A DNA stretch of 64,000 nt from Duganella sp. OV510 (GTDB lineage: Bacteria; Pseudomonadota; Gammaproteobacteria; Burkholderiales; Burkholderiaceae_D): contig NZ_FNEQ01000014.1 in NCBI RefSeq assembly GCF_900100205.1, positions 62,001-126,000 of the forward strand, in the 5' to 3' direction. Position 1 is the first letter of the stretch. Each line of letters begins with the position of its first letter. The notes below the pieces were generated by a model. It was not told where the DNA came from, ran no database searches, and worked only from the letters and a program-made list of their open reading frames with translations. This document shows, piece by piece, positions 51,855-60,520 of this stretch. A program made the position numbers and the translations under genes.

Positions 51855-51910
51855 GGGGTCAGTTCTGCCAAATGTACATGAGTCCGTGTACGTTTGGCAG
51901 AACTGACCCC
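51855..51910. repeat. Large palindrome after mnmE
   Basis: GGGGTCAGTTCTGCCAAA (51855-51872) and its exact inverse (51893-51910) flank a short core with further pairing of GTAC to GTAC, giving a hairpin of about 23 pairs with a 10-base loop. It sits between two convergent genes, so it may end transcription from both sides, but it has no T-run. The GGGGTCAG ends are shared with the palindromes at 59237 and 59282, suggesting a dispersed intergenic repeat family. Confidence 0.75.
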
Positions 51911-51916
51911 GGAGTT

Positions 51917-52855
51917 TTAGTAGGGGGCGCCGGTGAGGTCGAGCTTGATTTGCCAGACGGCGCCGGCGCCGGTGATGTAGAGCGTCTTGCCGTCGGCGCC
52001 ACCGAAGGCGGCGTTGGTGACGTTGGCGTCGACGTGGATCGTCGCCAGCTGCTTGCCGGCCGGCGTGAAGACGCGGATGCGCTTGTCCGTGTGCTCGGTG
52101 ACGTAGATGTTGCCCTGGCAGTCGACCGCCATGCCGTCGGGGATGCCCAGCTTCTCGACCAGGTCCTTGCCTGGCTGCGGCACGCCGTTGACGATGGCAT
52201 ACGCGCGCAGCACGCCGTGCTCGCCCACCATGCCGTTCACGTACAGCACGTCGCCCTTGGGCGACAGCGAGACGCCGTTCGGGTTCTTCAGCGTGTCTTC
52301 CACCACCGTGACCTTGCCGTCCGTGCCGACGCGGTACACGCGCGTCTTGTCCTGGCCGCCCGGCGCGGCGGCGCGCTGGAAGTCCGGGTCGCTGAAGTAC
52401 AGCGTGCCGTCTTCCGCCAGTGCCATGTCGTTCGGCGAGTTGAAGACGTTGCCGTCAAACTTGCCGACCACGTCGCTGCGCTTGCCGTCCAGCGTGTACA
52501 GCGATACCGATTTGTATTTGTGCGTCGCCGCCAGGAGGTTGCCGTGGCCGTCGGTCGCCAGGCCGTTGCTGCCGCTGTCGTTGATGGCGACACTGACCTT
52601 GCCGCTGGCATCCAGCTTGAGGATGCGCGACGGGAAGCCGGGCCCAAACGTGAAGTCGGAGAAGTACAGCGCGTCCTTGATCCATACCGGCCCTTCGTAC
52701 AGGCCCGGCTCGGCGCGCGTGCTGTTGGCGGCGGCGATGCGGGTGGCGGTCAGCTCGCCGGCCGGCGCCTGGCCCGTGCATGCCGCAGTCGCGGCGAAGA
52801 CCTGCGGGGCGGCCAGCATGGCTGCCAGGCTGAGGACGATGTGGCGTAGTTTCAT
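51917..52855 (-). CDS. SMP-30/gluconolactonase-like periplasmic beta-propeller protein
   Basis: Protein of 312 aa with a clear signal peptide (MKLRHIVLSLAAMLAAPQVFA). The rest is a six-blade propeller of the SMP-30/gluconolaconase/LRE type, with EGPVWIKDALYFSDF near the start, NGLATDGHGNLLAA, SPNDMALAEDGTLYFSDP and IPDGMAVDCQGNIYVTEH, the spots where Glu, Asn and Asp bind the metal. A lactonase or related hydrolase is likely; the substrate is unknown. It stands alone on the minus strand. Confidence 0.82.
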   Translation of the reverse strand: MKLRHIVLSLAAMLAAPQVFAATAACTGQAPAGELTATRIAAANSTRAEPGLYEGPVWIKDALYFSDFTFGPGFPSRILKLDASGKVSVAINDSGSNGLATDGHGNLLAATHKYKSVSLYTLDGKRSDVVGKFDGNVFNSPNDMALAEDGTLYFSDPDFQRAAAPGGQDKTRVYRVGTDGKVTVVEDTLKNPNGVSLSPKGDVLYVNGMVGEHGVLRAYAIVNGVPQPGKDLVEKLGIPDGMAVDCQGNIYVTEHTDKRIRVFTPAGKQLATIHVDANVTNAAFGGADGKTLYITGAGAVWQIKLDLTGAPY

Positions 52856-53015
52856 TGGGCGGAACCTGTCGGTGCGGTAAAGATCATGTGGAATTTGCGC
52901 GGCGTCTCCGGCTTGAAGGGCGGGGACACACGCAGCGCTTGCATTACGGCTTCATCATAGTGCGGCTGCCGCAGCTATGGTACAGCATCAGCTGGTATCG
53001 CTTCGCGCAGCATGC

Positions 53016-53987
53016 TCAGGCGGCGTCGGCTTGTGGGCGGTGCACGATCACGCAGTCGCGGCCGGCTTTCTTGGCTGCGTACAGGCAGCCGTCGGCGGCA
53101 GCCAGCATGGCGGCGGCGTCGGCCAGGTGGTCCTTGTCGAAGGTGGCCACGCCGATGCTCATGGTGACGTGCGGCCGCATCGCCGCCGGCGCATGCATGA
53201 TGGCCAGCGAGGCGATCCTGGCGCGGATGGTTTCCGCCACCAGCGCTGCCTGCTCGGAACTGGTGTCCGGCAATACGGCGCCGAACTCCTCGCCGCCGTA
53301 GCGCGCCGCCAGATCGGCCGGGCGTTGCAGGGCGGCAGCGAAGGCTTCCGCCACCAGCGTCAGGCAGGCGTCGCCTTGCTGGTGGCCGAAGTGGTCGTTA
53401 TAGGCTTTGAATGAGTCGATGTCCATCAGCAGCAGCGACATCTGGCCGTCGTGGCGCGCGGCGCGGCGCAGTTCGCGGTCCAGCGCGACGTCGAAGTGGC
53501 GGCGGTTGGCGATGCCGGTCAGGCCGTCGACATAGGATTGCGCCCGCAGCTGCTCGGCCTGGCTGCGCAGCTGGCGCTCGCGGCCGACGATGCTGCTGAT
53601 GTCGCTGACTTCGATCAGACAGTAGCGTTCCTTGCCTTCGCTGAACGGCGTGACCGAGACTTGCTGCTCGACCCGCTCGCCGCCCCAAGTGCCGGCCGGG
53701 TACAGCGGGAAGGGCGATGGATTCAGCGCTGGCGACAGCTGCTGCGGCAGGTTGCTCTGCATCGCGCTCAGCACCGCCTGCTCCAGCCGCTGCCCGCGCA
53801 GCTCGCCATATAAATCGAACAAGTCCTGGCCCTGCACGCGGTGCGACGAGCGCCCCGAACGGCTGGCCATCCACTGGTTCCACATGACGATGTGGTGGTG
53901 GGCGTCGATGACGATCAGTCCCAGCTGGGCCAGTCCGAGCACGCGCGCGGAGAGGGGGCTGGCCGATGTAGTTGCTTGTTCAGACAT
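53016..53987 (-). CDS. PAS-GGDEF diguanylate cyclase
   Basis: Protein of 323 aa, soluble. A PAS-like sensor domain covers residues 15-135 (LIVIDAHHHIVMWNQWM), a short helix links it to the GGDEF domain (about 165-320). The catalytic signature is the active variant GGEEF near residue 240, with metal-binding MDIDSFKAYNDHFGH. It should make cyclic di-GMP from two GTP in response to an intracellular signal. An inhibitory RxxD is not evident. It stands alone between spacers of 160 and 267 bases without features. Confidence 0.88.
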   Translation of the reverse strand: MSEQATTSASPLSARVLGLAQLGLIVIDAHHHIVMWNQWMASRSGRSSHRVQGQDLFDLYGELRGQRLEQAVLSAMQSNLPQQLSPALNPSPFPLYPAGTWGGERVEQQVSVTPFSEGKERYCLIEVSDISSIVGRERQLRSQAEQLRAQSYVDGLTGIANRRHFDVALDRELRRAARHDGQMSLLLMDIDSFKAYNDHFGHQQGDACLTLVAEAFAAALQRPADLAARYGGEEFGAVLPDTSSEQAALVAETIRARIASLAIMHAPAAMRPHVTMSIGVATFDKDHLADAAAMLAAADGCLYAAKKAGRDCVIVHRPQADAA

Positions 53988-54254
53988 GCGTGCTTTCCTG
54001 AGAGGAATAGTAAACGTGTCACGATTATAAGGGCAGGCGCGCGGCTTGCATCACTATCGCTTCTCCCTTTTTCATTGAAAAATATTTCGCCCTCTCCAGC
54101 CTCAGCGGTGGATGTGGCCGCCACGTTTATCCTGCTATTATTGATTGTCGCAAATGGTTGTGCGGTGTCATGCAATCATTGAGAAATCTCATGTTCGCGG
54201 CAATCCGCTGAAGTAACCTTGCAACTTACTGAGCTTGCCTGGAAGGAGAGGGTC

Positions 54255-54464
54255 GTGGAACCGCTACAAGAGAGTATCTCCGATGACGGCGCCGCCGCCC
54301 GGCCGCCCGCCGGGTCGACGCCCACGCCGCCGGTGCGCGCGCGCCATATGCTGCCACCCAAGGGCGCCTGCTGGTATTGTGAAAAGCCGCTCGACAATGT
54401 GCGCCGCTTCTGCGACAAGGAGTGTGCCGACGCCTTTGATGAAGAGAAGGAATACACCCGCTAA
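54255..54464 (+). CDS. Small CxxC zinc-ribbon-like protein
   Basis: Protein of 69 aa. The last 35 residues carry CWYCEKPLDNVRRFCDKECAD, a four-Cys metal site as in small treble-clef or MYM-like fingers; the first half is Pro/Ala-rich and disordered. The GTG start at 54255 has an excellent AAGGAGAGG site, so it is preferred over a TTG at 54219. Related proteins are common in this bacterial group but uncharacterised. The gene is intact. Confidence 0.65.
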   Translation: MEPLQESISDDGAAARPPAGSTPTPPVRARHMLPPKGACWYCEKPLDNVRRFCDKECADAFDEEKEYTR

Positions 54465-54479
54465 GCCGCAGGCCGGACG

Positions 54480-55082
54480 CTAGTCCATCGCGCCCTGCAA
54501 GGCCGCCAGCGCCGCTTCAAAATCGAACTGGTGCGCCGCCTCCGTCACTTCCTGAAATACTTCCACTCCCAGGCTTTGCGCCAGCACCGTGGCCGATTGC
54601 TCCAGCACATCGATTGCCGCACCGTCACCCTCATCCAGCAGACGCGCCAGATGCAGCAACAACATGCGGGTTTCCGGCACGACGGCCGGTGGCGGACTGC
54701 CCTCCAGCCGGTTTTGCGGATCGCCGTCCAGCACCTCGTCGATGACCACGATCAGCTGGCGCAGGGCCGTTTCCAGCTGCGCCAGCGGCGCCGACCAGGC
54801 CTGCACCGGGCCGGCGCACAGCAGCTCCAGCTGCGACGCCAGCAGGTACACCTGCTGCGCGCCGATCATGCCGGCCGCGCCCTTGAGCGTGTGGACGATG
54901 CGCTGCGCGTGGCCGGGCTCGTTGTTGTCGAATGCCTGGCGCGCCTGGCAGCCGCTGTCCGGGTAACGCTGGCGGAAGCGGCGCAGGATTTGCAGGTAGA
55001 GGTCGCGGTCGCCCATCAGCTGTTGCAGGCCGGTTTCCACCTGCAGGATGTGGCCCGCGACGGGCTGGCTGGTTGGCGTCAT
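54480..55082 (-). CDS. Hpt-domain phosphotransfer protein
   Basis: Protein of 200 aa. An Hpt four-helix domain spans about residues 15-115, with the phospho-accepting His in QRIVHTLKGAAGMIG. The C-terminal half is helical and unrecognised. It would relay phosphate from a hybrid kinase to a response regulator; no kinase is adjacent, so the partner is unknown. Start ATG at 55082 is chosen; a TTG three codons upstream is possible. It follows the CAP lipoprotein gene by 9 bases. Confidence 0.75.
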   Translation of the reverse strand: MTPTSQPVAGHILQVETGLQQLMGDRDLYLQILRRFRQRYPDSGCQARQAFDNNEPGHAQRIVHTLKGAAGMIGAQQVYLLASQLELLCAGPVQAWSAPLAQLETALRQLIVVIDEVLDGDPQNRLEGSPPPAVVPETRMLLLHLARLLDEGDGAAIDVLEQSATVLAQSLGVEVFQEVTEAAHQFDFEAALAALQGAMD

Positions 55083-55091
55083 CGCGTGCAA

Positions 55092-56048
55092 TTATTTGGT
55101 GGTGAACGACCAGCTGCGCGTGACCGCCACGCCGGCCACCGTGCCACTGAAGCTGACATCGTAGGTGGTGGCGGCGCTCAGTGGCGACAGCGGGATGATG
55201 GCGGCGGCGCTCGGTATATCATGGTTGTTGCCGGCCGCATAGCTCAGCAAGCGGGTGCTGAGCGCCGTGCCGCCGCGCGGGACCACGGTAAAGCTTTGCA
55301 CCACCACCTCGCCCCTGTTACCGCCATATTGGTCCGCGTGCACGCTGATCGGGTAGCCCACCAGATTCTGGTTGGGCACCGGGTCCGGCGCTTCCGTGTC
55401 GCTGTAGAAGTTGACCGGCACGCCAGTCTGATTGTTAAGCGGATAGGTGACGATCACGCCCTTGCCCAGGCTGTTGTAGCTGCCTGTGGCGCCGAAGTTG
55501 GCGGTGAAATAGGTGTAGCCACCGGTGATGGTGGCCGAGCCGGCGCCGATTTCGCGGAAAGCCGGATCGAAGATCACGTAGCGGTGGTAGATGGCGGTAA
55601 TCAGCTCTTCCGCCTGGGAGAAGCCGGAAGTGTTGGTGGTGGCGGAGATCACCTCGCCGGCGGCGTAGACGCTGCCCAGCGTATAGTTGGCCGCCGTCAG
55701 GCGGTCGAGCAGCTTGGTGCCGGTAAAACCGGTCAAGCCGGCGGTCTGATCATGGGTGATGGTTTTGTTGCTACGCTGATAATTCGAATGCCCCAGCGCC
55801 GCGGCATCGATCAGGCTGTTGCGGGTCAACACTGCGACGCCGACCTGGGAGCGGCGGTAGTTGATCCAGTTGAGGCCGTCCGTGGCATTGTCACCGCTCA
55901 ACGCAGGCGCTCCCGGCTCCTGTGCCGCAGGCGGCGTGGTGGTGGCGTTCTTGCGCCGGACAGCTTCCTCGTCGGTGCCGCCGATGCCGCAGCCGGCCAA
56001 CAGGCTGGCTGTTAGCAGCCCGGCCCATGTCAGACGCAATTTTCCCAT
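55092..56048 (-). CDS. CAP/SCP-domain lipoprotein
   Basis: Protein of 318 aa with a lipoprotein signal (LLTASLLAGC). Residues 55-200 form a CAP (SCP/PR-1) domain: NYRRSQVGVAVLTRNSLID, HSNYQRSNKTITHDQ and the AGEVISATT segment, with candidate His residues. The final 100 residues look like an Ig-type domain. CAP proteins in bacteria are secreted and poorly understood. The start at 56048 (MGKLRLTW) has AAGGAG 8 bases upstream. It is divergent from pssA. Confidence 0.75.
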   Translation of the reverse strand: MGKLRLTWAGLLTASLLAGCGIGGTDEEAVRRKNATTTPPAAQEPGAPALSGDNATDGLNWINYRRSQVGVAVLTRNSLIDAAALGHSNYQRSNKTITHDQTAGLTGFTGTKLLDRLTAANYTLGSVYAAGEVISATTNTSGFSQAEELITAIYHRYVIFDPAFREIGAGSATITGGYTYFTANFGATGSYNSLGKGVIVTYPLNNQTGVPVNFYSDTEAPDPVPNQNLVGYPISVHADQYGGNRGEVVVQSFTVVPRGGTALSTRLLSYAAGNNHDIPSAAAIIPLSPLSAATTYDVSFSGTVAGVAVTRSWSFTTK

Positions 56049-56183
56049 GATGAACTCCTTTGCCATGTGACAATTCTAAGCGGTATTTCGAAAGTGTTGC
56101 ACGCGTTAGGCGTGTACTAAAAATGGTAAGCTTGCCGTTTCTTTCGGATTGCACCTGTTTTGAAGCCATTACACCGCCAGCGC

Positions 56184-56945
56184 ATGCAGCGCGCCAAGTT
56201 TGCTCTGCCCAGCATCGTCACGCTGATGTCGATCGCCTGCGGCTTCGGCAGCATCGTCATTTCGGTCGACAACGCCGTCGACGGTCTTGCCGCTGATTAC
56301 CGGCTGGCGGCCGTGCTGCTGGTGCTGGCCGGCGTGTTCGACGCGCTGGACGGCTTTGTCGCGCGCGCCACCAACACGCAGTCCGAATTCGGCATGCAGC
56401 TGGACTCAATCGCCGACGTGATGAACTTCGGCTGTGCCCCCGGCTTGCTGCTGTATTGCTGGGGCTTCCAGAAGCTGGGCCTGGATTACCCGACGCTGCT
56501 GCGCCTCGGCGGCATGGCCAGCTTTTTCTTTGTTGCCTGCGGCGCGCTGCGGCTGGCGCGTTTCAACGTCAACGTCGGCCGCACCGATCCGCGTTATTTC
56601 GTCGGCATGCCGATCACCGCCGGCGCCGCCTGCGTGGCATCGGTGGTGGTGGCCTGGCCGGAGCCGGCCGCCTCGGTGCTGAACGGCAGCCTGATCGTGC
56701 TGCTGCTGTTCGTGGTCGGCACGCTGATGGTGTCCACCGTGCGCTTCCCCAGCTCGAAACAGAAGAAGAGCTGGGCTGCGCTGGTGCTGCTGCTGGTAAA
56801 TCTTGGCCTGCTTGCGTGGCTGCAGATGGCGTACTTCGTGCTGTTCTTCCTGGTCTACATCATCGGCACGCTCGCGCTGAATGCTGCGTGGAAGACCGGC
56901 TGGCAAGGCATCGCCCCGCCGGTCATCTACGGCGACGACGATTAA
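56184..56945 (+). CDS. pssA: CDP-diacylglycerol-serine O-phosphatidyltransferase
   Basis: Membrane enzyme (253 aa) that makes phosphatidylserine from CDP-diacylglycerol and serine, the first step to phosphatidylethanolamine. The CDP-alcohol phosphotransferase signature DG-x2-AR-x8-G-x3-D-x3-D is read in DALDGFVARATNTQ and the following GMQLDSIAD. Six to eight hydrophobic segments are visible. The start could be the TTG at 56160; neither has a ribosome site and the ATG is chosen. Neighbouring genes are unrelated. Confidence 0.87.
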   Translation: MQRAKFALPSIVTLMSIACGFGSIVISVDNAVDGLAADYRLAAVLLVLAGVFDALDGFVARATNTQSEFGMQLDSIADVMNFGCAPGLLLYCWGFQKLGLDYPTLLRLGGMASFFFVACGALRLARFNVNVGRTDPRYFVGMPITAGAACVASVVVAWPEPAASVLNGSLIVLLLFVVGTLMVSTVRFPSSKQKKSWAALVLLLVNLGLLAWLQMAYFVLFFLVYIIGTLALNAAWKTGWQGIAPPVIYGDDD

Positions 56946-56954
56946 GCCACGCAA

Positions 56955-57866
56955 TCAAGCAACTTCGTGGCCACGGGCCGCACGCAGGATCTCGAACCAC
57001 TGGCTGCGGCTCAGGCTGAACTGGGTCGCTTCCACCGCTTCCTTCACCGCTGCAATGCGGCCCGAGCCGGTCAACGGCAGCGGGCGGCTAGGCAGCTGCA
57101 TAATCCACGCAAACACCACGCTGCCGAACGGGCGCTGTAGTTCGTCGGCTACCTTCTGGATCACCGCGCGCACGCGCACGCCAGCGGCGTCATCGCTGCT
57201 GAACAGGCGGCCGCCGGCCAGCGGCGACCAGATCATCGGCGCCACGCCCAGGTCTTGCAGGCCGTCGAAGGTTTCATCGAACATCGGCGTCACGTTCAGT
57301 GGCGAGAATTCCACCTGGTTGGTGGCCAGCTTGATGCGGCGGTTCAGGCTCTCGAGCTGGTGGCGGCTGAAGTTGGAGACGCCGAAGTGCTTGACCTTGC
57401 CATCCTGGCGCAGGCGCTCGAAGGCACCGGCGATTTCATCGAAATTCATCAGCGGATCCGGGCGGTGGATCAGCAGCAGGTCCAGGTGACCGGTGCCCAG
57501 CTGGCGCAGCGAATTCTCGGCCGAGGCGATGATGTGGCTGGCGCTGGTGTCATAGTGCTGGATGGTGTGCTCCGGGCGCGCCGCCGACAGCAGCTTGATG
57601 CCGCATTTGCTGACGATCTGCATCTTGTCGCGCAGCGAAGGCTGTAGCTTCAGCGCTTCGCCGAAGGTGGCCTCGACGCCGTAGCCGCCGTAGATGTCCG
57701 CATGGTCGAAGCTGGTGACGCCCATGGCCAGCGCCTGCTCGATCCAGTCGACGCGCTGCTGCGGCGTCAGGTTCCATTCGTTCATGCGCCACATGCCGGC
57801 GACGACGCGCGACAGCGTCAGGCCGCCAGGATAGGTGACAAGGGAAGGGCAGGACAGGTCGGTCAT
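56955..57866 (-). CDS. Aldo/keto reductase, YdhF-like
   Basis: Protein of 303 aa with the TIM-barrel AKR motifs: SFDHADIYGGYG holding the catalytic Asp and Tyr, VSKCGI with the Lys, and LLIHRPDPLMN with the His, then GVSNFSRHQLESL. YdhF-type reductases use NADPH on unknown carbonyls. The ATG at 57866 is preceded by GGAAAG at good spacing; codons further up are less likely. It is convergent with pssA at a 9-base gap. Confidence 0.88.
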   Translation of the reverse strand: MTDLSCPSLVTYPGGLTLSRVVAGMWRMNEWNLTPQQRVDWIEQALAMGVTSFDHADIYGGYGVEATFGEALKLQPSLRDKMQIVSKCGIKLLSAARPEHTIQHYDTSASHIIASAENSLRQLGTGHLDLLLIHRPDPLMNFDEIAGAFERLRQDGKVKHFGVSNFSRHQLESLNRRIKLATNQVEFSPLNVTPMFDETFDGLQDLGVAPMIWSPLAGGRLFSSDDAAGVRVRAVIQKVADELQRPFGSVVFAWIMQLPSRPLPLTGSGRIAAVKEAVEATQFSLSRSQWFEILRAARGHEVA

Positions 57867-57947
57867 GAGCATACTTTCCAAGCGTAAATGTGAGGCAGGA
57901 ATTATAGTATGATCATTACGTCTATTAGACCGAACGGAGAAATCAAC

Positions 57948-59219
57948 GTGGGTTTTTTATCGTTTCTGAAGTCTAAGCCGGAATCCGCCGCTGCTGCGGA
58001 GGTTGAGGCTGCCGCGTCGGCCGAAACTGTCGCATTGGCCGAGGACGCCGCAGTCCTCATCACCCGTACCGAAATCATCGACAAACGCCAGCGCCTGGCC
58101 GGCTACCGCTTCGGCGCCTCGGCTGCCGAGCCGGTGCTGGTCGATGCGCTGGTGGTGGCGCAGGTGCCGGAGTTTGCACAGCAGCGCATGGCCCTGGTGC
58201 CGCTCAGTGCCGAGGCGGTGGCTGCCGGCCTGCACCTGCCGCTGGCGGCGCCGCATACCGTATTCCTGCTGGAGCACACGGCTGCCGACGCGGCTGCCAT
58301 CTTGCGCGCGGCCGGCAGCCAGGTCGCGCTGCATGGCGTGTCGCTGAAGGACGAGGACGCCGCGTTGCTGTCCTCGGCCAATCTGGCGCTGCTGTCGCTG
58401 AACGAGCTGCCGCTGACCGAATTCCAGGCACTGTGCAAGCAGCTGCATCTGAATTATCCGCATCTGAAGCTGCTGGTCGACGGTGTCGCGACCTGGGACG
58501 AGCAGCGCATGCTGCTGTCGTGGGGCGCCAGCTATTTCATGGGGCCGTTCCTGACCACCACCGACAAGGTCGACCCGGACGCCAAGATCGACCAGAGCCG
58601 CATGACCTCGATCGAGCTGCTGAACCTGCTGCGCACCGATGCCGAGCTGCCGGCGATGATCGAGGTAGCCAAGCGTGATCCGGGCATGACCTATCAGGTG
58701 CTGCAATGGGCGAACGCGCCGGCCAACGGCCAGACCACCAAGGTGACCAGCCTGCAACAGGCCTTCATGGTGCTGGGACGGAATCAGCTGTATCGCGGGC
58801 TGACGGTGTCGATGTTCCGCCTGGGCGGCGGCGCCAACAAGGAGCGTGATGAATCATTGCTGGAAGTGGCGCTGACGCGCGCGCGTTTCCTGGAGACGTG
58901 CAGCAAGCTGCCGCAGGCCAGGCGCGATGAGCTGTTCCTGGTCGGTTTGCTGTCGCTGTTTGATGTGTTGCTGGGCGTGCAGATGGAGCAGCTGGTCGGC
59001 AAGATGCATCTGTCGGACGATATTCGCGATGTGCTGCTGGGGAAGGAGGGCGTCTACAGCCCGTATCTGACAATGGTGTTGCTGCTGCAGCGTGACAAGG
59101 TCGGGCCGGCGCTGGAGATTGCGGCGCAGCTGGAGATTGATATCGACAGCCTGCCGCAGGTGGGGCAGGCTGCCTTTGAGTGGGCGCAGGCTTCGATGCA
59201 GCACACCGGCGCCGACTAG
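57948..59219 (+). CDS. HDOD signalling protein with degenerate EAL domain
   Basis: Protein of 423 aa. The N-terminal part resembles an EAL domain (RTEIIDKRQRLAGYRF, then SWGASYFMGPFL) but the catalytic EAL and metal ligands are missing, so it is not a phosphodiesterase. An HDOD domain covers about residues 225-380 (LLRTDAELPAMIEVAKRDPG). Such YuxH-type proteins act as output modules. The GTG at 57948 follows GGAGAAATC; an ATG 39 bases upstream is an alternative. Confidence 0.78.
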   Translation: MGFLSFLKSKPESAAAAEVEAAASAETVALAEDAAVLITRTEIIDKRQRLAGYRFGASAAEPVLVDALVVAQVPEFAQQRMALVPLSAEAVAAGLHLPLAAPHTVFLLEHTAADAAAILRAAGSQVALHGVSLKDEDAALLSSANLALLSLNELPLTEFQALCKQLHLNYPHLKLLVDGVATWDEQRMLLSWGASYFMGPFLTTTDKVDPDAKIDQSRMTSIELLNLLRTDAELPAMIEVAKRDPGMTYQVLQWANAPANGQTTKVTSLQQAFMVLGRNQLYRGLTVSMFRLGGGANKERDESLLEVALTRARFLETCSKLPQARRDELFLVGLLSLFDVLLGVQMEQLVGKMHLSDDIRDVLLGKEGVYSPYLTMVLLLQRDKVGPALEIAAQLEIDIDSLPQVGQAAFEWAQASMQHTGAD

Positions 59220-59233
59220 ACCCGCACGCGTGA

Positions 59234-59304
59234 TGTGTCGGGGTCAGACCCCGACGCCGGGCGTCAATGCAGCATACCTGTGTCGGGGTCAGACCCCGAC
59301 GCCG
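59234..59304. repeat. Two direct copies of a palindromic repeat
   Basis: The palindrome GTCGGGGTC-A-GACCCCGAC occurs at 59237-59255 and again at 59282-59300, each inside an identical unit of about 26 bases, 45 bases apart. They lie between convergent genes. A further small hairpin (GCCGCTG with CAGCGGC) follows at 59301-59321. The units look like REP-type intergenic elements and share GGGGTCAG with the palindrome at 51855; they may help end transcription. Confidence 0.75.
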
Positions 59305-59331
59305 CTGAACTTGCCAGCGGCGCCAACGGGG

Positions 59332-60477
59332 TTATTTCAGCCAGAGGCGGATCGAGTCCCAGGCGCGGCCGAAGATCGAGGCTTGCTCCACCGTCTCCAG
59401 CGCCACCACCGGCAGTTCCAGCATCGGCTTGCCGTCCACCACCATTTTCAGCGTGCCGACGCGGCTGTTTTCAGCCAATGGCGCCACCAGCGGGTCCTTG
59501 CGCTCCAGCGCAGGCTTCATCTTGCCAGCCACGCCTTTCGGCACGGTCACCATCACGTCCTGTGCGAAACCGATCTTGACCGCGTTCTTCGTGCCCTTCC
59601 AGATTTCCGGCGTGGCGATCGGCTGGCCTTTCGAGTACAGCTTGACGGTGTCGAAGTTCTGGAAGCCCCAGTTCAGCAGCTTCTGGCTTTCCTGCGTGCG
59701 CACCTGGTCCGACGACGTGCCCAGCACCACCGAGATCAGGCGACGCTCGCCGGCGCCGTTCGGGCGCTTGGCCGAGGCGATCATGCAGTAGCCGGCCGCT
59801 TCGGTGTGGCCGGTCTTCATGCCGTCAACGGTCGGGTCCAGCCACAGCAGGCGGTTGCGGTTCTGCTGGGTGATCTTGTTGTAGGTGAAGCTTTTCACCG
59901 AGTCGATCTTGTAGAACTCAGGGAAGTCCTTGATGACGTGCTGCGCCAGGCTCGACAGATCTTGCGCGGTCGAATAGTTTTCCGGCGACGGCAGACCGTG
60001 CGGATTGGCGAAGTGGGTCGAGGTCAGGCCCAGCCGCTGCGCTTCCTTGTTCATCAGCACCACAAAGGCGGACTCGTCGCCGGCCACTGCTTCGGCCAGC
60101 GCCACGGCGGCGTCGTTACCCGACTGCACCATCAGGCCGTACAGCAGGTCGTTGATGCTGACCGGCGTGGCCGGGTCGATGAACATCTTGGAGCTGGAGG
60201 CATCCACTTTCCATGCCTTGGTCGACACGTTGACCATCTGGTTCAGCGTGATCTTCTTGTCGCGCAGCGCGCCGAAGGTGACGTAGGCGGTCATGATCTT
60301 GGTCAGCGAGGCCGGCTCGATGCGGGCGTTCGGGTCCTGCGAAGCGATGATCTGGCCGCTGGTGGCATCCAGCAGCAGCCAGGACTTGGCAGCGATGTTC
60401 GGCGCAGGCAGCGTTTGCGCTACGGCCGAGGTCATCAACATCACACTGGTGGCCAAGGCCGCGATAATTTTCTTCAT
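59332..60477 (-). CDS. dacC: D-alanyl-D-alanine carboxypeptidase, PBP5/6 type
   Basis: Periplasmic penicillin-binding protein (381 aa) that trims the terminal D-Ala of peptidoglycan stem peptides. It has a signal peptide (MKKIIAALATSVMLMTSAVA), the active-site SLTK, the SGN triad and KTGHTEAAGY, then a PBP5 C-terminal beta domain and an amphipathic anchor at the end (SIFGRAWDSIRLWLK). All catalytic residues are present. The choice between dacA and dacC as a name cannot be made from sequence alone. Confidence 0.92.
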   Translation of the reverse strand: MKKIIAALATSVMLMTSAVAQTLPAPNIAAKSWLLLDATSGQIIASQDPNARIEPASLTKIMTAYVTFGALRDKKITLNQMVNVSTKAWKVDASSSKMFIDPATPVSINDLLYGLMVQSGNDAAVALAEAVAGDESAFVVLMNKEAQRLGLTSTHFANPHGLPSPENYSTAQDLSSLAQHVIKDFPEFYKIDSVKSFTYNKITQQNRNRLLWLDPTVDGMKTGHTEAAGYCMIASAKRPNGAGERRLISVVLGTSSDQVRTQESQKLLNWGFQNFDTVKLYSKGQPIATPEIWKGTKNAVKIGFAQDVMVTVPKGVAGKMKPALERKDPLVAPLAENSRVGTLKMVVDGKPMLELPVVALETVEQASIFGRAWDSIRLWLK

Positions 60478-60520
60478 TGGGATCTGGTGTAAAAGTTAAA
60501 AGCCGGATGATTATAGTTGC

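Noticed and set aside
59234..59304. The two palindromic units as a CRISPR array
   Set aside because: Only two units with a short unequal spacer, strongly palindromic, and no cas genes anywhere in the window.
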